The notes: generated by a model not told the origin, from the sequence alone. Counted from the first letter of the stretch, positions 26,227 through 34,318 are shown. The stretch: DNA of 64,000 nucleotides from Photobacterium toruni (GCF_024529955.1 NZ_AP024857.1:1-64000), one strand, 5' to 3'. Numbers and translations are program-made.

Positions 26227-26898
26227 TTATTCTTGATTAGCACCGGTTGCACGTTGACCTTTAAATGCAGAGACAACTTCCTCAAAAACACTATCTAGCA
26301 AACCAAGGGCTTTGGGGGAGATTACACGCTCCGCCACTTTCTCCCCGCTTGGTGACAAAACGACGACCAATCGTTCGACAGGGCGTTCCCACGGTTTAAG
26401 CAAGGTCTGCTGACCATCCAATATGATAAGCTGGTATCCTCGCTCCTGAGCAATCTCAACCGACGTACAACCAACCCCTTTAAGGCATTCAAAAAGCCAA
26501 CATATGAACCTAGCTGCCTCTGCTTTAAAAGCCTCTTCAGTTAACAAAGCGATATCCATCTGGGACTTTTTCAGATCATCAACACTAAAACTAAAGCGCG
26601 AGTCTAGTGATGGGTTACATGCTACAGAAGTTCGTTGCCAAAAATCCTCAGATTTGAATATCCTCTTCGCAAGCATAAGTTCTGCATACACCTCCTCAAC
26701 CGAACCACTATTTGCGTTTGAACCCAGACAACTATTTGGTACTGTCATTGATTGAAAAATCTTCCCTCTTACTGAAGATATAGCATCCTGAAGTGTTGAG
26801 GGGGAAAATAGGGAGGATTCTCTGGTTTGAAAAGCAACGCCTTTCTTGGCTTCATCTTCAAAACAAGAACTGTAAGTAGCACCTTTTATGATTTTCAT
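26227..26898 (-). CDS. Unidentified protein, G+C richer than neighbours
   Basis: 223 residues, mostly helical with a strand pair in GYQLIILDGQQTLLKPWERP and RLVVVLSPSGEKVAERVI. No family recognised, no signal peptide or membrane segment. Two lines I counted inside it (26281-26400) hold about 52% G+C against 40% in a line of the recombinase next door, which suggests recent arrival from another genome. It follows the small recombinase gene by 21 bases, likely in one transcript. Confidence 0.5.
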   Translation of the reverse strand: MKIIKGATYSSCFEDEAKKGVAFQTRESSLFSPSTLQDAISSVRGKIFQSMTVPNSCLGSNANSGSVEEVYAELMLAKRIFKSEDFWQRTSVACNPSLDSRFSFSVDDLKKSQMDIALLTEEAFKAEAARFICWLFECLKGVGCTSVEIAQERGYQLIILDGQQTLLKPWERPVERLVVVLSPSGEKVAERVISPKALGLLDSVFEEVVSAFKGQRATGANQE

Positions 26899-26919
26899 AA
26901 CTGTATCCCTAAATGATTC

Positions 26920-27510
26920 CTACAATCCAATCTCAACACTCAAATACACATCACGCACACGCTCATCTGTGATCCCAATGTATTTAAATGTCTCACTAAC
27001 TGAAGAGTGGTTAAATAGCTTTTGCAGTACGTTGATATCTGTATTGTTCTTATATGCATGATATCCAAACGTTTTACGCAAACTATGCGTATTGAGTCTG
27101 TAATCCAATCCTAGCGATTCTTTAACATCAATCAACTGAGTGCTCACATATTGGCGAGATATTGGCTTATGTTCGCCCTTAGTGCGATTCCCAGTACCTT
27201 CAAACAAATAAATAGCATCAGGATTTAACAGTCGCAACCGTTTAATTGCTTCCATTGCTGATTTATTGAGAGTCAATTTTTTACCTTTGCGTGTTTTCTT
27301 TTCTTCCAGCTCTACATAACCAACAACACGACCTTCCAGATCCATTTCTTTTATATCATCAAATTTCAGCTGCAAAAGATCACTAATACGAAGTGCCACA
27401 TTGCAACCTAGCATAACTAATTCAGCTTCGCGGTTTTTACCCCACTTTTGGAAGCGTCTATAGATAGCACGCACATCATCAAGATCAGTAATAGGTGATA
27501 CATCTTTCAT
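26920..27510 (-). CDS. Short tyrosine recombinase, catalytic domain only
   Basis: 196 residues with a full active site: Arg41 (ALRISDLLQL), Lys in EEKKTRKGKKL, His142 and Arg145 (THSLRKTFGYHAY), His168 (LFNHSS) and Tyr177 (FKYIGIT). The usual N-terminal core-binding domain is missing, giving the length of FimB/FimE-type inversion enzymes and of some phage recombinases. It could act on integration, inversion or excision of nearby DNA; no inverted target site was recognised. Confidence 0.75.
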   Translation of the reverse strand: MKDVSPITDLDDVRAIYRRFQKWGKNREAELVMLGCNVALRISDLLQLKFDDIKEMDLEGRVVGYVELEEKKTRKGKKLTLNKSAMEAIKRLRLLNPDAIYLFEGTGNRTKGEHKPISRQYVSTQLIDVKESLGLDYRLNTHSLRKTFGYHAYKNNTDINVLQKLFNHSSVSETFKYIGITDERVRDVYLSVEIGL

Positions 27511-27605
27511 CGTTGATTCTCACTGGAATATCTAATTTTATATTATCTCATTTTGTAAACTAAGCAAGCGAGATAATAAGCACTAAATCATTAATTTTCG
27601 CATAA

Positions 27606-27623
27606 ACCCTCAACATTGAGGGT
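27606..27623. promoter_or_regulatory. Short palindrome after the small gene at 27647
   Basis: ACCCTCAA and TTGAGGGT pair around CA. On the minus strand only a weak TTTAT follows, so it may be a poor terminator or an operator before the recombinase gene. Confidence 0.35.
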
Positions 27624-27646
27624 GTATGGTGAAAACTAACGATTAA

Positions 27647-27892
27647 CTAAGCTGAAACGATTCTCACAACCGGACGAAAACAAAACGCCTTACCATGATC
27701 AAACTCAACATGTCCACATTCTGTAATTTTACTAATCACATGTTTACCTGATTTAATCCAATCAGAACTAAAGCTTCCACTGCCAACCTCAACAATCTCT
27801 ACAACATCACCGACATTAGCACCAAGACGAGCCATCTCTTTTGCAAGATTTTGGTTCTCATAATGCTTAACGTCAACCTGAGTGCTTAACAA
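27647..27892 (-). CDS. Unidentified small protein, probably the downstream part of a shifted gene
   Basis: 81 residues from a TTG at 27892 with no well-placed ribosome site. The sequence (LSTQVDVKHYENQNLAKEMA ... GSFSSDWIKSGKHVISKITE) looks like a complete small domain with a beta end. The previous frame (27886-27969) ends over this start. Together they read as one gene with a one-base shift. No family recognised. Confidence 0.45.
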   Translation of the reverse strand: MLSTQVDVKHYENQNLAKEMARLGANVGDVVEIVEVGSGSFSSDWIKSGKHVISKITECGHVEFDHGKAFCFRPVVRIVSA

Positions 27893-27969
27893 GCGAACGG
27901 TATTACCTTGCCATTTAACTCTTTACCAAATAATTCATGGGCTTCATCTGTAATAATTACCGTTGTCAT
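27886..27969 (-). CDS. 27-residue upstream frame, probably the true start of the next gene
   Basis: MTTVIITDEAHELFGKELNG then KVIPFAC. The ATG overlaps the stop of the DUF2786 gene (TAATG), the same coupling used by the gene before it, which argues that this start is used. It ends at TAA overlapping the TTG of 27892. A shift near GGCAAGGTAAT would join the two frames. Confidence 0.4.
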   Translation of the reverse strand: MTTVIITDEAHELFGKELNGKVIPFAC

Positions 27970-28643
27970 TACGCACTTACTCCTAACTTCATTGTTTCTG
28001 TTCCATTAACAGGTGTATGGATTGCTACTTGACCACCCAATTTATGGCCTTCTGCATAATCATCAATAGAGCCGCCTTTGCGTCTAACACTCTTTGCAGT
28101 TCCAATAACAAAAGATTTATCACGGTTTTTGTACCTTTCAATCGTTTCTCTATCTTCTGAAGAAATAACTTCCTCTATAAGATTTGATACAACAGCAAAC
28201 ACCCACCCTTCACAAAAAGCATCAGCACGAACTGTTTTATTTTTCTTTAATAAACGATGATGTAACGTTTGAATATAATCACGTCGTGCAATCTTTAATT
28301 GACGATAAATTACATCGAAAGCATAAGCGGCGGTCATTGCTTTTGCTTTATGGCCCAGGAATTGAGGTGATGCTTTGCCGCCAATTGTTATTAACATCGG
28401 TACGACACCGAATGTCTTAGCAATTTTACTTATTAGACGAGCTACATACTCAACAGGCTTCTGTTGAATGCTACTACGACAGGTAGTCTCACCCATTTCG
28501 ATAAACTGAATATCTTCATCAGATAAACCATACTTACGCATCAGCTTTTGAGCCATAGCCAAAGCGTTAGCCGCTTCGTTTGCATTACCAGACTTTGCCA
28601 GCTCAAGGCACTTTTGAACCTTATTTAATTGCTTCTCGTTCAT
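27969..28643 (-). CDS. DUF2786 domain protein
   Basis: 224 residues. The N-terminal about 45 residues (KVQKCLELAKSGNANEAANA ... AQKLMRKYGLSDEDI) match the DUF2786 pattern of 'KIxKLLxLAxxxNxxEAxxAxxKAQxLMxKYGLS'. The rest is the helical partner domain usually found with it. Common in phages and plasmids; function unknown, with nucleic acid or protease-related roles proposed. Start overlaps the upstream stop as TAATG. Confidence 0.75.
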   Translation of the reverse strand: MNEKQLNKVQKCLELAKSGNANEAANALAMAQKLMRKYGLSDEDIQFIEMGETTCRSSIQQKPVEYVARLISKIAKTFGVVPMLITIGGKASPQFLGHKAKAMTAAYAFDVIYRQLKIARRDYIQTLHHRLLKKNKTVRADAFCEGWVFAVVSNLIEEVISSEDRETIERYKNRDKSFVIGTAKSVRRKGGSIDDYAEGHKLGGQVAIHTPVNGTETMKLGVSA

Positions 28644-28957
28644 TACGCTGCCTCTGAAATCAATTCGAATACTAATTTATGATTCCATGAATCAAGACAA
28701 AGACCTGCATTAACAATATCAGCATCCCACTCACCAGGGGTACTATCAATTTGAACAGCTAACGCATTAATTTCAGCATTCAAGTCTTGTAACTTCGCCT
28801 GCATGTGACGTAAAAGGGCTGACTTACCAGTTTTCTCAAACTCTGACATCGTGCCGTAATAAAACTCAGTTTCACGTATGTAACGCTTATCTATTTTATG
28901 ATCTTGAGCGTTATATTTTTTAATAAAACTGACAATGGTTCTCATTTGTCTTTTCAC
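28643..28957 (-). CDS. Unidentified small helical protein
   Basis: 104 residues, basic N terminus (KRQMRTIVSFIKKYNAQDHK) and a helical hairpin (ALLRHMQAKLQDLNAEINAL). No family recognised. It is the first gene of a short operon with the DUF2786 gene, coupled through a TAATG overlap. A repeated stem-loop lies about 110 bp upstream. Confidence 0.5.
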   Translation of the reverse strand: MKRQMRTIVSFIKKYNAQDHKIDKRYIRETEFYYGTMSEFEKTGKSALLRHMQAKLQDLNAEINALAVQIDSTPGEWDADIVNAGLCLDSWNHKLVFELISEAA

Positions 28958-29065
28958 TGAATCACCTTTGGTCGGGGTTAATGTTATTGCTTAAACGAGA
29001 ATATAAGCCTGTTTTGTAATTTAGACAAGGAAAAAAGATAAAAAAAGCAGTAACAGCGGTAGTTT

Positions 29066-29098
29066 TCTAATTGCTACAACGTGGTTGTGTCAATTAGA
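29066..29098. repeat. Repeated imperfect stem-loop, copy 2
   Basis: TCTAATTG (29066-29073) pairs with CAATTAGA (29091-29098); 28 of about 31 core bases agree with copy 1 at 12849-12885, with changes mainly in the loop. Lies upstream of the operon starting at 28957. Confidence 0.7.
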
Positions 29099-29107
29099 GT
29101 CGATAAA

Positions 29108-29137
29108 AAAGGCACTTGGATAATTCCAAGTGCCTTT
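29108..29137. terminator. Bidirectional terminator downstream of the terminase gene
   Basis: AAAGGCACTTGGA pairs perfectly with TCCAAGTGCCTTT around TAAT; A and T runs flank both sides. It would end the lysis-terminase transcript. Confidence 0.8.
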
Positions 29138-29469
29138 CGTTCATTATCATTCTGGCTAAAAATGACGCTCAACATATTCGCTAGTGGTTAGTTTTATGGA
29201 CAACGACAGCAAATAAAGGAGGATAGAACCTTTATCGCTTACCGAACTCCGATTCGTCAAAAAATATGACACCGTTGCAAATATGTAGAGTGAGATGCTG
29301 CACCAACACCACATCAATATACCGACTCTATGATTACCGTCGCTACAACATTTTTTTATTTATCATTAAAAAGCTAGTGTTTTAACGCACACATATATTA
29401 GGCACATTGTTCCTATATAAAAATCATGGTTATTTTTTACACAGCCTTATCCCCAATAACAGGGGATAA
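29138..29469. other. Untranslated region after the large terminase gene
   Basis: About 330 bases without a gene. It holds the 17-bp operator-like palindrome at 29399-29415, followed by a TATAAAAATCATGG stretch shared with the site at 43634. Confidence 0.4.
29399..29415. promoter_or_regulatory. 17-bp operator-like palindrome, copy 1
   Basis: TAGGCACATTGTTCCTA, near-symmetric about the central T (AGG.ACA / TGT.CCT). An identical copy on the other strand lies at 50056-50072 and a close one at 43634-43650. Confidence 0.6.
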
Positions 29470-31185
29470 CTAAGCTCGTATATAAACTTTATAAAAATCA
29501 TCTAATCGTTCAATTTCCAATAACGCCAATTGAGCATAACTATCTAAACCATCTTCTAACCAACCATCACATGCTTGATGTAGCGACTTCCTTACATCGA
29601 GGTATTCATCTTCATTGCACACAACAACTAAACCGGACTCGATAGCCTCAATTGCACGCTCAGATGGTGTCTGATCATCACTATGACCAAGTAATTCCAT
29701 TGCTTTAGCCAATGCATCATCAGCTTCACCATTGTTTTCCTGGCTAAGAGGGATGTAATCAACAAGCCAGAAAAATGCCGTCGCATCAAAAATATCGGGG
29801 GATTTTATACCTTCACTTCTAAGCTGCTTCTTACTATAGATCCGCCATTTACCCAACTCATCAAATTCATACGGGATCTTTGTAAACTGCTTAATTAGTT
29901 TCTTATTAAACTGTTGGCTTTCACCATGACATAACTGGACCCTACCACCTTCCAAACCTTCTTTAAGCATGACCGCAGCATAATCTTTCTCTTTCGGAAA
30001 ACGCTGCTTAATTGAATTGGCGTGTGGTGGTCGACCCCAATGAATACGTGTAACATTAACGCCTAACTTTTCACACTCTTGTGCTGTTGTTAGACCATAA
30101 CCATCAGCATCAATACCTACCGTAATGTTTTCATAACCAGCTATCTCTTGATGAATAAAACGAGCAAACTGTACGCCATCCATGTTTGAAGGCGCTTCAA
30201 TAGCCTTGACCTCTTGTACTTGCCGTTCACTTCCATATCCACACACTCGAGCGATTTTTAATACAGAACTATCTCTACCTTCACCGCCGGACACATCAGC
30301 TGTAGCAACCCATCCCCACTCTTCAGTAAATTCAATTTCAGTATTAAAGCCTTTTGTAACAGCACTTCGAGTGATCAAGAAACCTTTTGCATTATCAGGA
30401 CAAATACCTAATACGCGAATTCCATATTCTGGACTATCCGTGCCTCCATACTCAATCCGCTTTTCACGAATGAACTTCATAGTAACGAATGGGCTATGTT
30501 CACTATTTAACGTAATTGCGGTGTAAACACCTTGCTCAGATAAATCAGTTTGAGAATCAGCAAAATGTCCAGTCGGACGTGTAAACTGACTGATCAATAA
30601 AATTTTGTTGTTATCTTCTGTCAATGCGCCACGAAGAACCTCAAATGCACGATCAGATACACCGGATGCTTCATCCACTACGACCATATAATCACGTCTA
30701 TGCTGGCCCGCAAGTGCTTCTTCATTACCTTTAGAACACGTCTTACCGAATATTTGCCAAATCCCTTTGTAGCCTTTCGCGTAAAACGATTTTGCAGTCA
30801 TGACAAAGTATTGTTCTAACCATGGCTGTCTCTGGCATATTTTCACCCACAAACGTTTGATATAACTAAATACAACGTTTGTCACCTGATCTAATGAGTT
30901 GGCGGTTAACATGCAAAGTGATTCGGGATGAGTTATAGCCCAGTGTAGACAAATACCAGCAGTTAAATGCGACTTCCCTGTACCATGTCCTGATGCCACA
31001 GATACAGCCGCCCCAACAGGTGTTATGGCGCTAACAACCTCAAGTTGCTGCATAGAAAGATCCATACCAGCAACATCATGTAAAAAAGCGAGTGGGCGAC
31101 TGCGATAACTAGCAGCAAAATCAAGATAACGAGGATCAAGCGTTATCGCTGAATATCCTTTTTTACCTTTTTTTCGCTTAGCCAT
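29470..31185 (-). CDS. Terminase large subunit (packaging ATPase/nuclease)
   Basis: 571 residues from the ATG at 31185, chosen for the GAGG site upstream; it overlaps the small subunit gene by eight bases. ATPase: Walker A SGHGTGKS (about residues 65-72), Walker B MVVVDEAS (about 167-174). Nuclease: Asp in ATADVSGGEGRDSS, Asp in VGIDADGYG, and SPDIFDATAF near residue 475, in the usual order. The enzyme pumps DNA into the prohead and cuts it at the end of a headful. The C-terminal 90 residues beyond the nuclease are acidic and may bind the portal or small subunit. Confidence 0.9.
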   Translation of the reverse strand: MAKRKKGKKGYSAITLDPRYLDFAASYRSRPLAFLHDVAGMDLSMQQLEVVSAITPVGAAVSVASGHGTGKSHLTAGICLHWAITHPESLCMLTANSLDQVTNVVFSYIKRLWVKICQRQPWLEQYFVMTAKSFYAKGYKGIWQIFGKTCSKGNEEALAGQHRRDYMVVVDEASGVSDRAFEVLRGALTEDNNKILLISQFTRPTGHFADSQTDLSEQGVYTAITLNSEHSPFVTMKFIREKRIEYGGTDSPEYGIRVLGICPDNAKGFLITRSAVTKGFNTEIEFTEEWGWVATADVSGGEGRDSSVLKIARVCGYGSERQVQEVKAIEAPSNMDGVQFARFIHQEIAGYENITVGIDADGYGLTTAQECEKLGVNVTRIHWGRPPHANSIKQRFPKEKDYAAVMLKEGLEGGRVQLCHGESQQFNKKLIKQFTKIPYEFDELGKWRIYSKKQLRSEGIKSPDIFDATAFFWLVDYIPLSQENNGEADDALAKAMELLGHSDDQTPSERAIEAIESGLVVVCNEDEYLDVRKSLHQACDGWLEDGLDSYAQLALLEIERLDDFYKVYIRA

Positions 31186-32332
31186 GCTGAGCATCCTCAG
31201 CGTTTAGTGCATCTAACTCAAGTAATCGTTGGGCCATAAAGTCTCCCGCCGATTGTTTACTACCAAGCTGAAGTTGACGTTCGCGCTCTTCAACCATCTG
31301 CGGTGTGACAGCATCTTTTGGTAAACTAGACTCATCATCACCATCGTCACCCAGCTCATAACGGATTTGAGCCAGCAAATTGGCAGGTATATCTATCGCA
31401 TTAGCAGAAAGTATATTGCCTGCCGCAATTGCATCGATGATCCCGTCGGCTAATTGATTAAAAGTGGTACTTTGTATTGCTAACCGTTCGGAATGTGACA
31501 ACACATGCCCTTGCAATAACTTTTGTCGCAATGACTCAAGATTAGCAATTCGCCCCATCCAGCGGTCAATCACTGCATCCCAGTCAATACGACGCATCTT
31601 AATAGTCATACCCAACGGACCAAGGTTATCTTCAAAGGAGTCAGGTTGCATTGCACCATAATTAAAACGGGCGGGGACAGTATTTGAGGGCACAACATTC
31701 CCTTCGTTATCTACTATTGAAGGTGGTGGTGGCTCAGAAGCAGCCCGCAACTTTTCCTGTTCGATTACTCGCTCTAAGTATTCTTGCTCACCTTTTTGTC
31801 TAAACGCATCAGCTAGCTTTGCACGAGCCAATGCTAATTCTTCATCAACACCACCTGCTTTACCTAAAGCATCCTCATAAACAACTCTCATCTCATCAGA
31901 TAGACATTGAGCATAGAGTCCATGAGTAACGGCATTACGATTGCCACGTTGTCCACCTTTTCGTTTTGCGCCCGCATTAGATTGTGATCGATCACTATTA
32001 CGCACGCGCTCCCCGTCAGGCTTCCCATAATTATGCGTAACATCATGTTTATATTTATTATTTTTAACGTTACCATTGTTAATGGCTTTATGTTTCCGAT
32101 CAGAATTATGATCATTTTTTCGATCATTACGATCATTTTGCTGATAGGAACGAGAGATGTCAGCCAATTCAATCTCACCCTTCCTATATTTTGTAAGAGA
32201 TCGAGTCAAGGAACCAAGCGGAACACCTTCATCTTCAGCAAACTGTTTGTTTTTATATGATTGGTCCTGCTCTTGCCGTTGAAACAACAACGACAAAAGC
32301 ACAGACCAATCGTGTGTTGGTTTACGCGCCAT
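31178..32332 (-). CDS. Terminase small subunit with a low-complexity insert (PacA-like)
   Basis: 384 residues. N terminus holds a helix-turn-helix-like segment (KNKQFAEDEGVPLGSLTRSL), then a 65-residue Asn/Asp/Lys/His-rich stretch, then GGQRGNRNAVTHGLYAQCLS, a motif common in small terminases ('GxPxGNxNAxxHGxYS'). The C-terminal half is helical and acidic. It should recognise pac and start packaging with the large subunit, whose gene overlaps its end. The low-complexity stretch is encoded by DNA rich in GATC hexamers, probably the pac site itself (31986-32134). Confidence 0.7.
   Translation of the reverse strand: MARKPTHDWSVLLSLLFQRQEQDQSYKNKQFAEDEGVPLGSLTRSLTKYRKGEIELADISRSYQQNDRNDRKNDHNSDRKHKAINNGNVKNNKYKHDVTHNYGKPDGERVRNSDRSQSNAGAKRKGGQRGNRNAVTHGLYAQCLSDEMRVVYEDALGKAGGVDEELALARAKLADAFRQKGEQEYLERVIEQEKLRAASEPPPPSIVDNEGNVVPSNTVPARFNYGAMQPDSFEDNLGPLGMTIKMRRIDWDAVIDRWMGRIANLESLRQKLLQGHVLSHSERLAIQSTTFNQLADGIIDAIAAGNILSANAIDIPANLLAQIRYELGDDGDDESSLPKDAVTPQMVEERERQLQLGSKQSAGDFMAQRLLELDALNAEDAQHG
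31986..32134. other. Candidate P1-like pac site inside the small terminase gene
   Basis: Six GATC sites in 149 bp: 31986, 31990, 32098, 32110, 32122 and 32131. Read on one strand or the other, each is TGATC(A/G), the hexamer of the P1 pac site. Four are clustered with 9-12-bp spacing, two lie about 105 bp away, with AT-rich DNA (possible IHF bend) between. A seventh GATC is at 32199. P1 pac also lies in its small terminase gene with a 4+3 arrangement. Confidence 0.55.
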
Positions 32333-32341
32333 CTCAACCCC

Positions 32342-32749
32342 CTAAGGAATAACAACTATTTCGACGTGAGATGGAGCTATGTTTAAATCAGATTCACCTC
32401 CTGCCTTTTCGGTCTCAAGATTTTTCAATCTCTTTGATAAATCAGAGATTTTTTTCTTAAGCACTTGTCGCTCCTTATCCCATTCAGCTCGTTCTGATTC
32501 AAGCTGTTCTCGATGGTTCTTTTCTAAAACAGTTAGCCGTCTTTCTAGATCCTTTTGCAATTGCTCCATAAGCTTATTTTGCAATTCAACTAATGATGTT
32601 GCCCCTTTGACAATTAATTCGTCAGCACGTAAATCATCAAGACGTTTATCACGAATCTTAATGAAAAAGCTCCACATACCTGCACCACACAGCGCAGTTA
32701 CCACTGGAACAATCACATCTGTCACCACAAAAGCTTCATTTGCTGCCAT
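32342..32749 (-). CDS. Membrane-anchored coiled-coil protein of the lysis cassette
   Basis: 135 residues: one membrane segment near the N terminus (VVTDVIVPVVTALCGAGMWSFF), then a long charged coiled coil (LQKDLERRLTVLEKNHREQL ... KKKISDLSKRLKNLETEK). Lies between the o-spanin and small terminase genes, its start overlapping the o-spanin stop. Could be an antiholin, a second spanin-like protein or a terminase helper; sequence alone does not decide. Confidence 0.6.
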   Translation of the reverse strand: MAANEAFVVTDVIVPVVTALCGAGMWSFFIKIRDKRLDDLRADELIVKGATSLVELQNKLMEQLQKDLERRLTVLEKNHREQLESERAEWDKERQVLKKKISDLSKRLKNLETEKAGGESDLNIAPSHVEIVVIP

Positions 32750-33023
32750 CGGGTTCTACCTCATTGTTTACCCAATCACGAAGTGACTTCTTATCGACGT
32801 TGCACTCCTTGATAATGGCTCTTTGCTCTAAATTTAAGGCCACCGAATCTTCAAAAAACTCACCCTTCAGTTCACCGTAAGGACAATCTTTAAGCCACTT
32901 TTCTGGCGGGTATACCTTCTTTTCCACCGTCTTAGTGACTGTTATCGTTTGTGTCTGAGCGGAGCAGCCTGATAGCATAATCAGGCATACGAACGCGCAT
33001 ACACTTAGATTTACCCCCTCCAT
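32736..33023 (-). CDS. Outer-membrane spanin lipoprotein (Rz1-like)
   Basis: 95 residues with a lipoprotein signal: hydrophobic VCAFVCLIMLSGCS, lipobox LSGC with Cys near residue 20. The mature protein is short and polar with a CPYGEL region typical of o-spanins. Its first 92 bases overlap the i-spanin gene in another frame, the usual Rz/Rz1 embedding. It links to the i-spanin across the periplasm and fuses the membranes at lysis. Confidence 0.7.
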   Translation of the reverse strand: MEGVNLSVCAFVCLIMLSGCSAQTQTITVTKTVEKKVYPPEKWLKDCPYGELKGEFFEDSVALNLEQRAIIKECNVDKKSLRDWVNNEVEPDGSK

Positions 33024-33324
33024 TACTCACCTCCGTTCTAAGTTTATTTAACTGCTCGTTTAACTGGTGGGTAATCTTTTTTTGAGAAATTTCACGTCCT
33101 GAAGATATTTCTCGCTCACGCTCTAATGCGGCTTCTGACTCAACATATCTAAGATTTGATGATTTCAAATCTAATTTTTGTTGTTCATTTGTCTGCTGAA
33201 GTAGCGAAAATGATGCAGATAAAACTTCTTTGTCTTCATGAAGTGTCTGGATATTGAAATACTGGACGCCTATGACGCCCAGTAAAACAATCCCAGAACC
33301 ACTCATTAAAATGAATGGATTCAT
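32932..33324 (-). CDS. Inner-membrane spanin (Rz-like)
   Basis: 130 residues from MNPFILMSGSG at 33324, with GGAG upstream. An N-terminal membrane anchor (ILMSGSGIVLLGVIGVQYF) is followed by a periplasmic coiled coil and the end CMRVRMPDYAIRLLRS, very like the 'CVxLPxxAxRLL' end of Rz proteins. Overlaps the endolysin stop at its start and the o-spanin at its end. Together the spanins complete lysis of the Gram-negative envelope. Confidence 0.7.
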   Translation of the reverse strand: MNPFILMSGSGIVLLGVIGVQYFNIQTLHEDKEVLSASFSLLQQTNEQQKLDLKSSNLRYVESEAALEREREISSGREISQKKITHQLNEQLNKLRTEVSNGGGKSKCMRVRMPDYAIRLLRSDTNDNSH

Positions 33325-33926
33325 AGGAATTTCATCTCCAACCACCATCGCCAGTTTCGAGAAACATACGTTTTGGTTTCTTTTGCGTGTTTGCCTGTAA
33401 CCTGTGGTAAACATTTAATAATGTCACTATACAAATTAGGGTTCCCACACAATTTTTGAGATTTCAATATCCAGCCCGCACCTGCGTTATAGCTAGCCCA
33501 ACCAAGCGATATTTGATCAGCCATTGGACGAGGAGAACTCCACATTCTCAACCGACTGGCCATATAGAATGCCGCAGCTTCGATATTATGTTCGACGCTA
33601 AAAACAGACACTCCGCTCCATCCCATCTGTTTTGACACTTCTTGCCACGTCCCAGGCATAAACTGACCGATACCAGACGCGCCAACATAACTCACGGCGT
33701 TTGGTTTTAAATGACTCTCTTGATAAAGCTGAGCTTTTAGAATTTCCATTCCATACACGGCTTCATATTCGGGTAGCCATCGTTTAGCAGCCTTACGGAT
33801 CAAGTTATCGTATGTGCTAGGAAAGGACGCTGCCGAGGAGGTAGCAGGTACTAGCAAACATAACGCACTGATAGATAGCAACAGAACGGTAATCGCCTTT
33901 CGCAACCGCTTTTTCAATCCATTCAT
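33321..33926 (-). CDS. Secreted transglycosylase endolysin (SLT family)
   Basis: 201 residues from the ATG at 33926, with AAGGTG six bases upstream. A basic start and hydrophobic ITVLLLSISALCLLVPATSS form a signal peptide or signal-anchor. The lysozyme-like domain has catalytic Glu in QLYQESHLKPNAVS, then GASGIGQFMPGTW and WASYNAGAGWI, the SLT motif order. It cuts the glycan between NAM and NAG. A signal peptide means export by Sec, with the holin releasing or activating it, as with P1 Lyz-type lysis. Confidence 0.85.
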   Translation of the reverse strand: MNGLKKRLRKAITVLLLSISALCLLVPATSSAASFPSTYDNLIRKAAKRWLPEYEAVYGMEILKAQLYQESHLKPNAVSYVGASGIGQFMPGTWQEVSKQMGWSGVSVFSVEHNIEAAAFYMASRLRMWSSPRPMADQISLGWASYNAGAGWILKSQKLCGNPNLYSDIIKCLPQVTGKHAKETKTYVSRNWRWWLEMKFL

Positions 33927-34065
33927 TACAAACACCTTGTTTACCATTAAAAACTTTGCGCATAGCAGTCAGCAACGCTAACGCTAAGCACACGATAATC
34001 ACCTTCATTCCGATACCAGCTAATGCTGTTGTACCAATCATCACTGCATTCATTTCTTCAGGCAT
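33817..34065 (-). CDS. Probable holin
   Basis: 82 residues with two membrane segments (about residues 8-35, ALAGIGMKVIIVCLALALLT, and 60-80, AIYQCVMFASTCYLLGSVLS) and a charged loop. Small size, two segments and overlap with the endolysin gene in a different frame (about 110 bases) are typical of class II holins. It would time lysis by opening the inner membrane. Confidence 0.65.
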   Translation of the reverse strand: MPEEMNAVMIGTTALAGIGMKVIIVCLALALLTAMRKVFNGKQGVCNEWIEKAVAKGDYRSVAIYQCVMFASTCYLLGSVLS

Positions 34066-34094
34066 ATGTACTCCATAAAGTTAAGTTATTAAAA

Positions 34095-34117
34095 AGCCCC
34101 AGCATTTTGCTGAGGCT
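34095..34117. terminator. Hairpin upstream of the lysis cassette
   Basis: AGCCCCAGCA pairs with TGCTGAGGCT (one mismatch) around TTT, flanked by a run of A; on the minus strand it ends in UUUUU. It could attenuate read-through into the holin gene or act as leader structure. Confidence 0.6.
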
Positions 34118-34318
34118 AATAGTGTGTTTCGTAATGGTTTCCTGTGCATCAACACAAATTTATATATATTCGAACATTATCTAGATATCCTCTTCTGTAA
34201 TAAGTACCTCCACACCGTGCCACGCCTTGCTGCATGTGGCATTAGCTTGTGACACTTCCACGCCTAATCTCACGCCTATCTCACAGTGAACGCATTGTTT
34301 TTCATGAAATTAAGACAT
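34118..34318. promoter_or_regulatory. Leader and promoter region of the lysis-terminase operon
   Basis: About 200 bases without a gene upstream of the holin. AT-rich TATATATATTCG near 34163 and TAGATATCC near 34187 lie here; the promoter for 34065-29470 is probably in it, but no box can be fixed with certainty. Confidence 0.35.

Noticed and set aside
32379-32786. A 135-codon open frame on the plus strand opposite the coiled-coil gene
   Set aside because: Ser/Phe/Cys-rich product typical of the reverse of a Lys/Glu-rich coiled coil; no ribosome site.
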